Source: Adiantum capillus-veneris (taxonomy: Eukaryota > Streptophyta > Polypodiopsida > Polypodiales > Pteridaceae). Taken from it: DNA of 64,000 nucleotides. Positions 1 to 11,605 of the stretch are shown piece by piece. A program made the position numbers and the translations under genes. The DNA is taken from contig CM043942.1 of the NCBI GenBank assembly GCA_014529385.2, forward strand, positions 64,513,184-64,577,183, read 5' to 3'. Below the pieces are notes generated by a model. That model had not been told where the DNA came from. It made no database searches and worked only from the letters and a program-made list of their open reading frames with translations. Each line of letters opens with the position of its first letter. Position 1 is the stretch's first letter.

Positions 1-797
1 AATTTCCAGATAAATTGCTACCACCAGAAGCATTTGGAACATGTGATTTACCACTCATAGAAGAATCATGAGAAGTAGCTACATTGTAGTTACAACCTTT
101 TCTTTGAGCATCAATAAAGGCATGTTCAAGTACACATTGTCTAGTCCTATTTTTTTCTAGAAAACAAGTCTTGCAATAGCAATGTGAATACCGTGTCAAA
201 CTTGACAACTTCTGGATTTCCTTGCGTCACAAATCTCCAAGTACTAGCAAAAGTTTGACAAGAATCTGGCAAGGTATCAAGAACAGTCTGCACAAGGCAA
301 CTGTCTAAAATTACTTTGCCTGCAGAAATAAGGTCCTCATTGATATCCTTGACACTAGCAAGGAAAGTGTCCATGTCATCTTTCTACTGCATAATATTTG
401 ACTCCATCTCTTTACACAGCAATGCAATTTTAGCCTCATTGCGACTCGTATAAAGAACATACAAAAAATCCCAAGCCTGTTTTGTAAATTTCATTGAACT
501 AATGTGAGAGTAATAGAGTGTTTCACGGACAATGCAATCAATGCATGAGCCTACGCATCTTTTCCATCCCAACGAGCTTGTTCAACCATAGGAAACACAG
601 TTCTGGCAGTAGCAATCCTACCACCAAAACCTGCGACATCCTCTACATCCTCAAAACAACGATGTACATCAATGCCCTACAAAATGTTCCAAACGCCCTT
701 TGACACAAGGCCATGTAAGCCCACATAGGGTAATTGTCCCCATTCAATTTTTCCTCAGCAGCAACATCTTCAACACATCTGTGTTGTTGTCAGCCAT
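1..797 (-). pseudogene. Copia-type gag polyprotein fragment (UBN2-like), 5' part
   Basis: Reading the minus strand from an ATG at 797-795, the frames give a start like MADNNTDV. After frame breaks there is a block at 572-384 (GWKRCVGSCIDCIVRETLYY) and one at 374-147 (MDTFLASVKDINEDLISAGK, later STWRFVTQGNPEVVKFDTV). These match the gag domain of plant Copia elements (UBN2 family), which builds the nucleocapsid. The same protein is encoded on the plus strand at 4455-5100, so both are copies of one Copia family. Several stops and frame changes occur, and the window start cuts the gene off before the zinc knuckle and protease. I judge it a dead copy. Family assignment is quite sure; exact breaks are not. 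Confidence 0.75.
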
Positions 798-1060
798 GCG
801 AATGTGGCACCTAATGCGAAAACTGCCGAAAAGAGGAGAAACCATGTGAGAACAACATGTGCTATACAACACAAACCATAGAAGATTATAAGGGACCTGT
901 TATGTAAAAAACGACACTGACAAAAAATTTGCACGAAATGACGAAATAGCTTGTATAGTACTACCTGTAGTAGAAAAGGAGGCCGAAATGAGCCGAAATA
1001 AAAAATCTGAGTTGTCAGGGAGTCGATCCATGCATGTTTCAAAGAAATTGACCTCTTGTT
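798..1060 (-). other. Untranslated leader of the minus-strand Copia copy
   Basis: The minus strand here aligns by eye with the leader between PBS and gag of the plus-strand Copia element (about 4190-4450): both contain TTTCGGSCTCAT-like and TATATAGCACR-like blocks in the same order just before the gag start. I could not find the expected LTR and primer-binding site further out. Confidence 0.5.
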
Positions 1061-2015
1061 TAGCCACTTTATACCAATGCTTGAGTAGGTTGGCAAATAT
1101 GATAAGACATTCTTTTCATAACGTTGGGTGCCCAGTGTCTTTTGGTAATACCAGATTTTGCAAATCCTGCTCTATTTCATTTTTCCTCATTTGACCCTGC
1201 CATTTGATTTATCACCGGATTTTTGCAATCTTCCATACATGCATATTTTGGCATGTCAACTAGAAGCAGTTCCACTTTCATCGCAATTTGCCAAGCTTTG
1301 TAAATCGAAAGTTGTTCTTTTCGGACCCGGTCTCATGTCCTCAATTGGTATTTCTTTCTAAGACCTGAATACAAGAAGGGTGTGGTGGCAACTGGCATTT
1401 AGACCTAACCTATTATGCGGAAATCAATCGAGTAGGCCATTGCCTAAAAAAAAAAATTACCATTCCTTTTAGCACCCCAACTTTTCCTCATATTTTACCG
1501 CTGCCATGGCCTTATCCAGTAGCTTCGCCCAGCAACATTATCCTCCTTTCAATACCCTAGCCGCTTCCATGAACATCTGTTTAGACAAATGTTTGTCGTC
1601 CTTTTTTAAGAATATTGCCTGAGCTATGGATTTCATCAGTCCATGCTGGTACTTCCACTATTTCCGCGTTAATGCTCAGATGCTAGCTCAGACTCTCTCT
1701 TGTAGCTGATACCTTAATGCCTTGTCGTAATTCTGCATCAATTTGTCTTCTATTGCCTCGTCTACGACTTTAAACAGATTTATTAAGCCTGCAGCTTCAA
1801 AATCTGCAGTTTCCTTGGCATTCAGCTTTGCTATATTAAGCTATCAAAATCCATGGATAGAGAGCCAGCTAGCTTTAGTGGATGAGAGCGCAAAAGAAGA
1901 AAATGACGAACTCAAAGACATAGAAGAGGAGAGCACTATGTCTGTTTTGCACACTTCTTTCTTGTTTTGGTTGAGGGCTTTTACCGTACGTAGTCGGAGC
2001 CCCTCATCACTATAT
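1061..2015. other. No recognisable feature
   Basis: Short open frames exist on both strands but none resembles a known protein. The stretch is moderately AT-rich and probably decayed repeat DNA. Confidence 0.4.
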
Positions 2016-2020
2016 CACAT

Positions 2021-2382
2021 GGGCATGGTCAAATGGGATCAATGGTGGAGGAGGAAAAGGAGACGCGCGTCAATTATGGACCGTCAGATTTGAAGTTGCC
2101 TCGAATTTACAAATTTGTCCCGAATTTATTAATCGGCCCACATTTACAATATGACATACTCGAATCGCCTATATATCAACGTACGCAAGAGGGCGTAGTG
2201 GTTAGTGCATATGGCTCATGGTGGGGAGGTCGGGGTTCGAGACATGGGGTGCGGATCGACCCGAATTTACAAGTCTGCTCAAATTTACTTCTCTTCCCGA
2301 ATTTACCAAACGCCCCGAATTTACCAATTGCGCATCTGATGGCCCAGATCAACTCAACCATCGATCCCATTTGAGCATGCCC
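2021..2382. mobile_element. Small inverted-repeat element (MITE-like), about 360 bp
   Basis: The left end reads GGGCATGGTCAAATGGGATC and the right end is its near reverse complement (GATCCCATTTGAGCATGCCC), so about 25 bp of imperfect terminal inverted repeat encloses the unit. The interior holds a tRNA-like segment and about six copies of a CGAATTTAC/CAAATTTAC motif between 2097 and 2330. I see no clear target-site duplication and no coding potential, so any mobility would need transposase in trans. Confidence 0.55.
2188..2262 (+). repeat. tRNA-like (SINE head) segment with A- and B-box-like motifs
   Basis: GGGCGTAGTGGTTAGTGC (2191-2208) resembles a Pol III A box in a tRNA D-arm. GGTTCGAGAC (2234-2243) resembles the B box of the T-arm at tRNA-like spacing. 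No complete cloverleaf can be folded. It could be the head of a short interspersed element captured inside the surrounding inverted-repeat unit, or a coincidental match. Confidence 0.4.
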
Positions 2383-2702
2383 GTGCAAGATAGTGTGGAG
2401 GTTCGGAGCCCATGTCAAGAAACCTACTATTATCGCAAAAATCATTAGCACAATTGGAAATGAGTAGGTGTTTCTAAATGCATGCAGCCGCATTACTTTC
2501 CATAAGTATTTGTTGTTGACCGTTTGAATCTCTGCAACCTCACCCTCATTTCCTTTCTGACGGCTGCTTGACCTGGTAGCTACTCTTGGCCTGATTGCTT
2601 CAGGTTTTACCCTAATGTTATGTGTTTCTACTTTGGGACTTGTTGACTCCTCCAATTCTTGGAGTGGTTCTTGTATTGGTTTTCCTGTGCTAGGCCTATA
2701 TA

Positions 2703-3024
2703 CACAAGAAGTTTTGGACAAATTCTCACAATAATTCCCACATTGTGACTTACCTCAACATCATGAGCTTCTGGGAGGGAGGCACTGCATACCTAGCTAG
2801 GTACGATTGGGGGCAGGGGACCACCGGCCCCCTCACTAGCTAGGTACGATTGGGAGCAGGGGACCGCCGGCCCGGTGAGGGGGCCGGCGGTCCCCTGCCC
2901 CCAATCATCCCTAGCTAGGTAAGCGGTGCTTCTCGAGCAGAAGCTCATGATGTTATACATAGTATGAAAAATACTGAAAAAGACTCCATTTTCCTACATG
3001 AGAAAATTTCTAAATTTTCTTGTG
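2703..3024. mobile_element. MITE family A, copy 1 (GC-rich hairpin element)
   Basis: Terminal inverted repeats start CACAAGAAG at the left and end CTTCTTGTG-like at the right. The interior has a conserved block (ACATCATGAGCTTCTG) and a palindrome built on CCTAGCTAGGTACGATTGGG followed by a GGGGACC-rich GC stem. In this copy the GC stem is partly duplicated (2796-2880). Copies 2 and 3 lie at 47557-47810 and 50672-50943. It encodes no protein. The GC-rich stem contrasts sharply with AT-rich flanks. Confidence 0.75.
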
Positions 3025-3049
3025 CTAGTGTGACCTAGAGTTTGAACTT

Positions 3050-3870
3050 TGTATTGCTTCATCCAAATTTTCCGATTCCAGTAGCCTTTACTAAAGATTT
3101 GCCTAGAGATCCAGCTGTTACTGAACTAAAGTTCTTAGAGTTGAAATGGTGAATTCAAAGGGCACAATTGCCTCTTGACCAAAAGCCAACCTAAAGGGAG
3201 TTTGTTAGTAGAGACTTTAAAGGCCGTTTTGTATGCCCATAAGGCTAAATTTATGTGTATGTCTTAGGATCTTGATCAAAATTTGTTTCAAAGTCTTACT
3301 AGTGCTTTCTACTTGACTATTTTATATGGGGTAATATGTTGTGTATTTCTAATGCTTTGTTTAAAATACCTCAGTAAGGTCTTCGATGGTCTCATTCAAG
3401 AAGCATGTTCCTAGGTCACTTACTAATTCTAGAGGACAACCATAGCATGTGATGACATTCATAGAGAAAATTGTCTGTCTTATTGTCTATGTTGTATGTT
3501 AGTGGTTCTGCTTACACCCATTTTCTCACATAACCTGTAGCCACAATGATGTATTTATGCTTGCTAGCTAGTGTTTCTAAAGAGTCCCGTGAAATCAATT
3601 CCCCATTTCATGAATGGGGCTAAAGTTGGACATTTTGCAACGGTCCCATGTTATTAGGAAAATGTTTGCCCATTCTTTACTAGGCATCACATCCCCTGAC
3701 CCATTCTTGAGAATCTCTAAGGATGGTGTCCCACCAATATCTTGCCTGGAGTAGTTTTCTAGCCATGATCTCTCCAGACATCAGGCGTCCTAGTTCTCCT
3801 CCTCCAAAAGAGTTATTCTTTCTTCACATGGCACATACCTCCATAGTATGCCATCTTTCCCTAACGTGTA
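3050..3870 (-). pseudogene. Gypsy-type retroelement integrase relic
   Basis: The minus strand, with frame changes, yields an H2C2 zinc-binding-like segment, then IIVATGYVRKWV (compare the family's VATDYLTKWV), ITCYGCPLELVSDLGTCFLN (SDRGTHF region with the second catalytic Asp) and ESTSKTLKQILIK (third acidic position E). It ends in a stretch like TPFRLAFGQEAIVPFEF. This order is the integrase core of plant Gypsy elements, which inserts the cDNA into the chromosome. Several stops make it non-functional. The Copia LTR at 3873 begins immediately beside it, so the Copia probably inserted here. Confidence 0.7.
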
Positions 3871-3872
3871 CG

Positions 3873-4097
3873 TGTTACCATATACATGTGGTAGTGATGT
3901 GTGTGAGCACACTAGGATCACCGGGGCAATTTTTCCCTCTTTAGGAGGTTTTTTCCCCGTGCATTGTATATACGCCCATCACTCTCGGGCTATCTATCTT
4001 TCCATTTCACACTAAGTATACACTCTTTGTTGGGTGCCTTGAGCTTCCTTCGTCTTGTCCAAGCTCTATGCGTTTCCTTGCAACCCTAATTCCAACA
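3873..4097 (+). repeat. 5' LTR of Copia element 1
   Basis: The 225 bp repeat begins TGTTACCATATACATGTGG and ends CCAACA. It is clearly homologous to 11606-11812 plus 12251-12273, sharing ATATACATGTGGTARTGATG, CCGGGGCA and GTGCCTTGAGCTTCC in order. A tRNA-Met-type primer-binding site follows after 2 bp. The two LTRs differ at many positions, so the insertion is old. No matching 5 bp target-site duplication was found. Confidence 0.8.
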
Positions 4098-4099
4098 AT

Positions 4100-4111
4100 T
4101 GGTATCAGAAC
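4100..4111 (+). other. Primer-binding site (tRNA-iMet type) of Copia element 1
   Basis: TGGTATCAGAAC directly follows the 5' LTR. It matches the TGGTATCAGAGC complement of the initiator tRNA-Met 3' end used by most plant Copia elements, with one difference. Confidence 0.8.
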
Positions 4112-4454
4112 AGGTCACATCCTCCCTGCCTTGGTTGTAAGTGGTGCTAGAACATCCCTGCTCGTTTTTTGAAATTTCAACAAGCTTTGGCGAGCGTCGG
4201 TAGGTCGACAAAAAATTTGGGTCATGTTCCAGAGCAAGTTTGCTCAAAATTTCATTTCGGGCTCATGTCGACCTCCATTTTCACTTCATCCAGATCTGCA
4301 CAGGCAATTTTGTCATCTTGTGCAATTTTTTTTTCAGTGCCAATTACTGCATAACAAGTTCCATACAATCTAGTGCCGGTTGTGCTATATAGCACGTGAT
4401 GACCTCACTCAATTTCTCCTCATTTTGAGAAGTTTTCACATCAAGTGCATGCAT

Positions 4455-5765
4455 TTTCCATAGCTAACAACAACACAAATGTGTTCAAGATGTTTGGCGC
4501 TGAGGACACATTGGATGGGTACGATTACCCTATATGGGCTTACATGATGCAACATGTACTTCTGTCAAAGGGAGTTTGAAACATTGTGCAGGGCATTGCT
4601 GTACATCCTGGTATTGTGAATCTATGTGATGTTGAGGATGCTACAGGTTGTGTTGCCAAGGATGCTATTGGAAGAGTTGTTTTGCCTACGGCTAAGCAGG
4701 CTCCTTGGGATGTAAGAGATGCACAGGCTCATGCATGATTGCATTGTCTGTGAAGCATACTATCACTTCTCACATCTGTTCAACAAAATCTGCAAAAAAG
4801 GCTTGCGATATTCTAGCAGGTTTGTATGCAAGCCTCAATGAGGCTAAAATTTCTTGCTGCATAAAGAATTGGAATCGAAGATTATGCATGAGGAAGATGA
4901 AATGGACACTTTCCTTGCTAATGTCAAGGATCTTAATGAGAAACTAATTTCTGCAAGAGAAGTCATTTCTGACAGTTCACTTGTGCAGATTGTTCCTGAT
5001 GCTTTGTCAGATTCTTAATAGACTTTTGCTAGTACTTGGAAACTTATGACCCAAGGAAATCTTGAAGTTGTCAAGTTTGATTCATTATGCACATTGTTGT
5101 TGCAAGAGTCACTTTAAAAAAAAAAACAGGAGTAGGCAGTGTGCAATTGAACAAGATTTTATTGCAGCTCAAAGAAATGGTGGGAACAGCAATGTAACCA
5201 CTCCTTATGGCTCTGATACGAGTGGTAAAACTTATGTTCCTAATGCTTCTACTACAGCACTTCGTCTAGCAATTCTGATGATAAAGGAAAAAAGAAGATG
5301 CGTTGCCATTATTGTAAAGCTAATGACACTTGATCAAGCAGCGTCAAAAATTGAAGGGAAAAGAGGCTAAGAAGAAAGAGGTTGGATCCATTACAAGGTC
5401 CAATACAAGTGAAACAATTGTAGAGTCTTTTGTCAAGCAGATTGTGATGCTGATGTTGATGCAAAATGGGCATTTGATTCTATTGTCCATGATGCATGAT
5501 GTTAGTTGCTGCAGATTCACATGTGTGGTATTTTGACAGTGATGCTACAAAGCACATTATCTCACATCGTGATTTGTTTACCTCTATTGAGCTTAACAAT
5601 CTTCGACTTGGAGACTGCTCTCCACACAAAACCTATCACCGGCTGCTTTCTATCCTGGTGGTAGCCATTTTTTGGCTATTCAAAATTGCCATAGTGAGCT
5701 ACCTCACTCTATCAAAATCACTCAAACACTTTGGTTATCCTCACTCTTTCATTGTACGTGTGTGA
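4455..5765 (+). pseudogene. Copia element 1 gag and protease region, broken
   Basis: After the leader, frames give VFKMFGAEDTLDGYDYPIWA (gag N-terminus), GCKRCTGSCMIALSVKHTIT and later a zinc-knuckle remnant CHYCKANDT near 5307-5335. The block SHVWYFDSDATKHIISHRDL (from about 5518) is the Copia protease active-site region, where the family has DSGA; here Gly is replaced by Asp. Premature stops (for example after 'SKGV' near 4577 and within the zinc knuckle) and frame changes rule out a functional polyprotein. Recognisable pol sequence stops at about 5765 and resumes only at 11228. Confidence 0.75.
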
Positions 5766-7330
5766 GTTAGGGAACTTTTCTCATATCTTCTTACAAACCC
5801 TCAATTAGCTAATCATGGGGCTAGTTGAGCCAAAAAAAATAAAAAAATAAACAAGAAAAGTATATTATAGCCTTATTGTGTGTAAATACTTCATTGTATA
5901 TAGGGCCTAAATATAGAGATTTTTTATAATTATTTTGGTATTTTATTTAAATATTTATACCTAGGTGTGTGTTTTATTAGACCTATGCATGCCTTCTTTT
6001 ATCCTCTTACACCATAAGTATATATTTTTTGCCAATGTGTACATTCTCTAATCTCATAAATATTTTTTTCTTTTATACAAATCACCCTCACATTTTTATC
6101 CTCACCCTTGTGAAAACAAAAAAATTGGCTTCTACTCTCTTAGTCACTTTTATTATATAATTTTTATTTACTTGCATACTTTTTTCTCTTTCACCGAAAA
6201 TAATAAAAAAGTGGGACCATATCATATGATTCCAATATCTTTTTCCATATCCATAATTCTTTCATATTTTTTTATATATTATGTACTCATTATTCTAACA
6301 CCATTTGCTCATTGAGCTAAAATCCATGAATAGTCCATACACTAGTACCACCATATATATATTTCTTTATTCACCAATAATCCTCCTCCATGCATGTGTA
6401 AAGATAACTTGGATGCTTTGTATCATGATATGACACATGAGGGGCTCACTCTTGGATGCATTGTGAAAATTCAACAAAGGAGGAGGCCACTAAAAGACTT
6501 TTGCAGGCATAAAAAACAGGCTTTTTGGTGAGATTTTTTACGGCTATCTCCGCTTGGAAATTGAAGAAGTGATCAATAGACAAGATGCAACCCACAAGCT
6601 GAATAATCACCTCAATGTTTTTCATAATATTTGGAGCTACAACAGTGAGATATGAATTTTATGTGTGGACCTCAGTCTGTCCACTTTTCTCACAAAGTAA
6701 TCCATAGACTATAGTCTTCTCTCACCTCCTTTCCTACTTCCACACACACACACACATACTCATTCCTCTCCATCCTTCACTCACACCTGCAACTTTCATG
6801 GCTTCTTTCATCTTATTCACCATTCCCATCTCTCCCTTACTCCATAGCTCAAAAATTATCATCTCTACACACACATAGCTCAACTTCTCTATCTAGAATC
6901 AAATTCATATTACCATAACGTCTTCATCCTTTTACAGAGCTTGACCTTGATCAACAAATGATCAAGTTCAAGCTTTGTAAAATGAGGATTTTGATCATGG
7001 AAAATTTAATTTTTATATGGTCACAAAAACTACATCGACAGAGTTCTACAAGCACTCATTCGCTGGAGGTGATAGGTGAAAAATTTTTCTTTCTATCTCG
7101 TGGTTTCCATAAAATTGTGTATATTCTAATTTTTCTCTTATTTTTTTATAATTGTATAAATCATATAATGCACCTTGAGTGCCTATGCCATGTAATTTTA
7201 CCCCATCCTACTAACTACAAACTACTAACACAAACCACTAGCATACTAACATAATCATAAAACTAACCACTAATACTAACCACTAGCCATTGATCTAATC
7301 ATAAAAGACACTTCACCTCAAGCCTACATG
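5766..7330. other. AT-rich stretch without recognisable genes
   Basis: Runs of A and T, many short stops in all frames and no conserved protein motif. It lies inside Copia element 1, between its protease and the second element, and may be another decayed insertion. The small open frame at 6958-7254 shows no family resemblance. Confidence 0.4.
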
Positions 7331-7338
7331 TGTATAGT

Positions 7339-7340
<2 letters not shown>

Positions 7341-7401
<61 letters not shown>
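7341..7401. repeat. (CT)n microsatellite
   Basis: About 30 uninterrupted CT dinucleotides. Open frames through this tract, encoding Leu-Ser or Glu-Arg runs, are artefacts of the repeat. Confidence 0.95.
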
Positions 7402-7403
<2 letters not shown>

Positions 7404-7583
7404 CTTCCTTAAAACTCTACTTTCACCTTATCTACCATCAATAATTCTCTCTTTTGAACCCACATCCATGACTCAAGTAGACAAAGAAGGCCCACAATGT
7501 TTTGATATTCAAAGAAATAATAATCATGATTTGTTAGCTTGTAAAGTAGGATTTCTTATAATCTTAATGAGAGGTCTCCAACC

Positions 7584-7591
7584 TATAAATA
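7584..7591 (+). promoter_or_regulatory. TATA-box-like element, probable LTR promoter remnant
   Basis: TATAAATA sits in ACCTATAAATAGGCACC, followed about 30 bp later by a pyrimidine-rich CACCCC stretch and then an LTR U5-like sequence (TCAATAAATTGAGG near 7790). That layout is typical of a plant LTR promoter. I could not pair it with a second LTR, so it may be a solo or truncated LTR. Confidence 0.35.
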
Positions 7592-7979
7592 GGCACCTCT
7601 CCTTCTTGTAAATCACCCCCAATATCTCACATAGCACCCCAACACTCTATGTCTGAGGAGAGACTTAGGCGTAGCAACCACTTTGTGAGCTTCACTTTTG
7701 GTGTGAGAAAAACTTTCAAGCTACACATTGCAAGTGAGAGAGCGTAAGTTTAAAAATCTCAAAAGAACTATTGTATATGTTCCTCTATCATCAATAAATT
7801 GAGGTTTGGTGCATCAAAGGCGTGATTCAACGTTCAAATCTTCGTCCTCCCACTTGTGCAATACCGATTGGTGAATTCAGGTGACTTGTGTATTTTGAGT
7901 TTCTATCATTTGATCTTGTTTTAAAAAGTATATTAGTGTGTTTTCATTGCCAATTTGTGTCCATTGTAAGAGGGTATTG

Positions 7980-8057
7980 TACCCTTATTCTTCACTACAT
8001 ATGAGAATAAAGAGCTCCTTATAATTAGTTCCTCTGAGTACTCCACCCACATTCTAT

Positions 8058-8115
<58 letters not shown>

Positions 8116-8140
8116 CACATGCAGTGCATTCGCACTCACA
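7980..8140 (+). repeat. 5' LTR (3' portion) of nested Copia-like element 2
   Basis: From ACCCTTATTCTTCACTACATATGAG through a (CT)n tract to CGCACTCACA this matches 11013-11225. The upstream part of the two LTRs does not match, so the 5' LTR is either truncated or recombined. TGGTATCA (8143-8150), a Copia primer-binding site, follows after 2 bp, which fixes the LTR end. Confidence 0.7.
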
Positions 8141-8142
8141 AT

Positions 8143-8154
8143 TGGTATCAAAGT
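8143..8154 (+). other. Primer-binding site of Copia-like element 2
   Basis: TGGTATCAAAGT resembles the tRNA-iMet complement (TGGTATCAGAGC) and lies directly after the LTR end, as in Copia element 1. Confidence 0.65.
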
Positions 8155-9600
8155 ACATATTGATTATGGAGAGCACAAAAACTTTGAGATCTTCGAGGCG
8201 ATAGCTCATTTGCTCTTGGCGTTGGAGAGATCAAGAAAGCTTGAAAGCTTTGTGAGAATGCAATGGGAGCTTGTGAGCTCAGTTGAGAGTGATGTATGCT
8301 CTTGTGGAAGCTCAAAAAGGAGTGTGTAAGATTGCGTGTAAGTGAAGGTGTTTTCCTAAATTTTTTCTATAACTTTGCAAACGAAAATTTTTACAAACTC
8401 CTCACCTTTTTGCTAATATTCAACTCAGAGTGACTGTATACATAAACTGCAGGTTTTTTATTTTCACATAGTGTGCGAGTTTGATGCACTTTTGGAAGCA
8501 CGGTAGGTGCCTGAAGTTAGGTGCATAAATTATGAGCTGAAGATGCAATATCAGCTTGTGCAAAGCTTGTGGTTTGAGGGTTTTTGGTAGATTTGGGCAA
8601 AGAGTCACGAAGGCGTTTTTACACACCATCAAAGCGGTCTCTTGAGAGACACGGTTTTTGAAGCACACAAGTGGAGCTTCTTTCACATGTTTTCATAGGA
8701 TACCTTGGCAACAAATTTGTGTTTGAATTCATGGTCTTTGCAGATGGTTTACATATGGTGATGGCACTTGATTGATGCCCATTGTACATGCCATTTGGTG
8801 AGCACTTTTAAGTGCCGGTGAGTTGTCTTGAGAGCATTGTTTTTGCAGTGATCAAGTTTTTGGATTGCAACTCTTTTGATTCTTGCTTACGCGCGCTCAC
8901 TCCATTGATGTACGTTGAGTGTGGATTGCCATTGTATGTGAAAATGTGGAGCCATTTTGGCATTTCTACTCATTGGCATTGAATAGTGTTACGGTTTCAG
9001 ATGGTAGAGATTGTACTTGAGTTTTTGCTCAGTTTTCATGGGAAACTCTGCTGGATTTTTCTTAAATTCTCACCAGGTTTATGCGTATTCACAGTTTACT
9101 CTCTAATGGTTTAGTGATTGATTTGACTCTCACTTTGGCAGTTATGTGCAATTTCTTGGCTTGCAGTTTGCATTGCGTTTTGGCTCATTTGCAAAGGAAA
9201 CTATGTTTGTTTTTCCATGTCTTCTTGCCATAAACGTTTGCAGTGTTATGCCATCTTGTACAAAGGTCGATATATTCACACTTTGACAGTGATCGAGTAT
9301 ATACCTCTCACTTTGACACTTGGACACAAGTTTAGTGTTCTTGTATCTACTCTTGTGGGACTGCATTTATGGTATGCTCATCGTGGTTACAAGTTTCCTT
9401 TGACTTTGCTTCATGTTCTCACATTGATGCATATTCCAAGCATGAGACTACAGCATGCAGGTTACAGGTTTTCACTATTGCGCTAATGGTTGGTTTATTC
9501 TTGGTTAGCGTAGTCGTTGAGTGATCTTCCACTTTTGATTTGTATGCATTGACATGATGTGTGACACAATTGAGTCTACACTAACGGCTCAAGATCTTGA
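8155..9600. other. Internal region of Copia-like element 2 without clear coding motifs
   Basis: Expected to encode gag, but I find only short, unrecognisable open frames. Either the region is heavily decayed or this element is non-autonomous with a non-coding 5' interior. Confidence 0.35.
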
Positions 9601-9612
9601 TCTTGCCGATAC

Positions 9613-9900
9613 TTGTGTTGTTGGCATCATTGTTGTTTCAGACGTATGAGACAACAACAGAGATATATCCAAGATGCAGATACGGCTTTGATACATGTTA
9701 GAGAGGCAATTCCAGTGGTAGTCTATGCTAATGACGGTGATGTCACGCTTGCCTCCAGTGTACCTCTTGCAAATTTGTTTATGGATAGCACAATTTCTCC
9801 ACAATGGTTACTAGATAGCAATGTTGCTTTCCATGTCACACCACATCGTGAGTGGCCCTTAGCACTTTTTCTAGTGGGAGACTTGGTTGGGTGCACTTGA
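9613..9900 (+). pseudogene. Copia protease-like fragment in element 2
   Basis: The open frame contains QWLLDSNVAFHVTPHREW, matching the Copia protease signature WLLDSGASFHVTPHREW. The catalytic triplet D-S-G appears as D-S-N, so it is probably inactive. The frame stops soon after the motif (9898-9900), and no integrase or reverse transcriptase follows before the 3' LTR at 10939. The element therefore looks internally deleted or non-autonomous. Confidence 0.65.
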
Positions 9901-10938
9901 CCGATGGTTCGATGTTTGACACAGAGGGTGCATGAGACGTTTGTTTCTCTTTTCCTAACGGTGTGTCATACACGCTATGACACGTGCATTATGTTCATCA
10001 GCTGAGATAGAGCTTGATCTCAGTGAGACAGTTGTCAGTTTTTGGTTGGTAGGTACTACTTAGAGAGCAGTCTTTCCAAATGCATTGTGGTTCACTAGTG
10101 ATTGCCAGAGGAGCCCGCAACAGCCTCGTATATCCTATGCATGTGTCTGAGGTTCGAGACGGCATAGTTTCAGTTTTGTTGTTGGCATGCATTCATCGAG
10201 AGACGAGACGTGTCTCTTTTTCCATTGATCTCCATCATGCTCAAAATACAAAGCACATGGTTGTGCAGGACGTGTAGGTAGACTCTATAGAGACAGAGGT
10301 AGAGCGGTAGTGCTCTAGCACGACACAACAGGTGTTGTCAGAGTTTGTGTAGTCAAAGGTAGAGCAGGTATGTTCCCTAGAGACACACACACATATAACA
10401 AATATGGAGTTTTTTGACATGCTCATGCTAGAGGCTGATGAGTTGATGCTAGGATACACAATTTTGCTTATGGATGAGAGGGACATAGCTACCCCAGTGT
10501 CGGTAGTGACACATCCATACACGATGAGTAGTCTTGATGATGTAGTACATGTACATATAATAGGAGAGGCTAGAAAACCATGTTTGCACAGATTTCTTTA
10601 GTGATCATGCATCTCATGTATGACCTCCTTGTGTTGAGACCCAACCTAGCAGCTACAGTGGGAGTATTTGCTGTAGGGATTGTCAGCTCTACGATGATTG
10701 AGACTAGAATGATGCTTCATGGAGCTTTGCAGACCATATACAGTTGTTTGCGGGATTTAAATGTAGGCTCTAGCAGGGGTCCATAACTAACCGACCACCA
10801 AAGCTGATACGACTCCGTGTAGATCGACAGAGTAAGCCTGTGGTCATAGGTTGAGAGTCTCTCACCTGTTTCCTTGTACATACTATTATTCTAGCTAGTA
10901 GGTCTCACTTATCGGCGCATCGCCGTTAAGTGGGAGAT

Positions 10939-11225
<287 letters not shown>

Positions 11226-11227
11226 AT

Positions 11228-11460
11228 TGTATGTAAAGTGTGAGGGTGATGTACTTTTCATTGTCGTTCTGTACATGGATGATTTGCTGATCACTAGACC
11301 AATTGAGAGACATATTTTTGAATTTAAGGCTGGTTTGAATGCTACTTTTAAGATGAAAAATTTGGGATTGTTGCATCATTAATTGGGCATATAGTTTAAG
11401 CAATGTGATGGTGGTATTGCCTTGTGTCAAACAAGTTACATATATACATTATTATGTGAG
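11228..11460 (+). pseudogene. Copia element 1 reverse transcriptase fragment
   Basis: In frame: [20 protein letters not shown], then FKMKNLGLLHH, a stop, LGI, a stop and DGGIALCQTSYI. YMDD is the reverse transcriptase catalytic box (YVDD in most Copia elements), and the FxMKDLG...YFLGIE...G..L.Q..YI order is diagnostic of the Copia RT C-terminus. Two stops and a junction with element 2 at its 5' edge show it is dead. It belongs to element 1, because the matching LTR starts about 150 bp downstream. Confidence 0.8.
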
Positions 11461-11605
11461 TTTGCAATCTCATAAGTTAGCAGATTCATGCATAGCCTAG
11501 GGTTTAAGCCTTGGCAAGTTGTCAATGTCAGGATCTCAAGAGGACTTTTTACTACTTGAGTGGCACTTTACATCTTGGCCCAACCAACATCACTCCTAGG
11601 GGGAA

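Noticed and set aside
2176-2721. 181-residue minus-strand frame with a possible membrane segment
   Set aside because: It starts at a non-ATG codon in the MITE edge and runs through the inverted-repeat element and tRNA-like segment. Its hydrophobic stretch is not supported by any similarity.
3873-4097. Target-site duplication for Copia element 1
   Set aside because: The 5 bp outside the two LTRs (GTACG and AAAAA) do not match, so I do not claim one. Age or LTR recombination could explain it.
10404-10601. 65-residue frame in Copia-like element 2
   Set aside because: Low-complexity-like Met/Asp/Val composition and no Copia motif; not supported as a gene.
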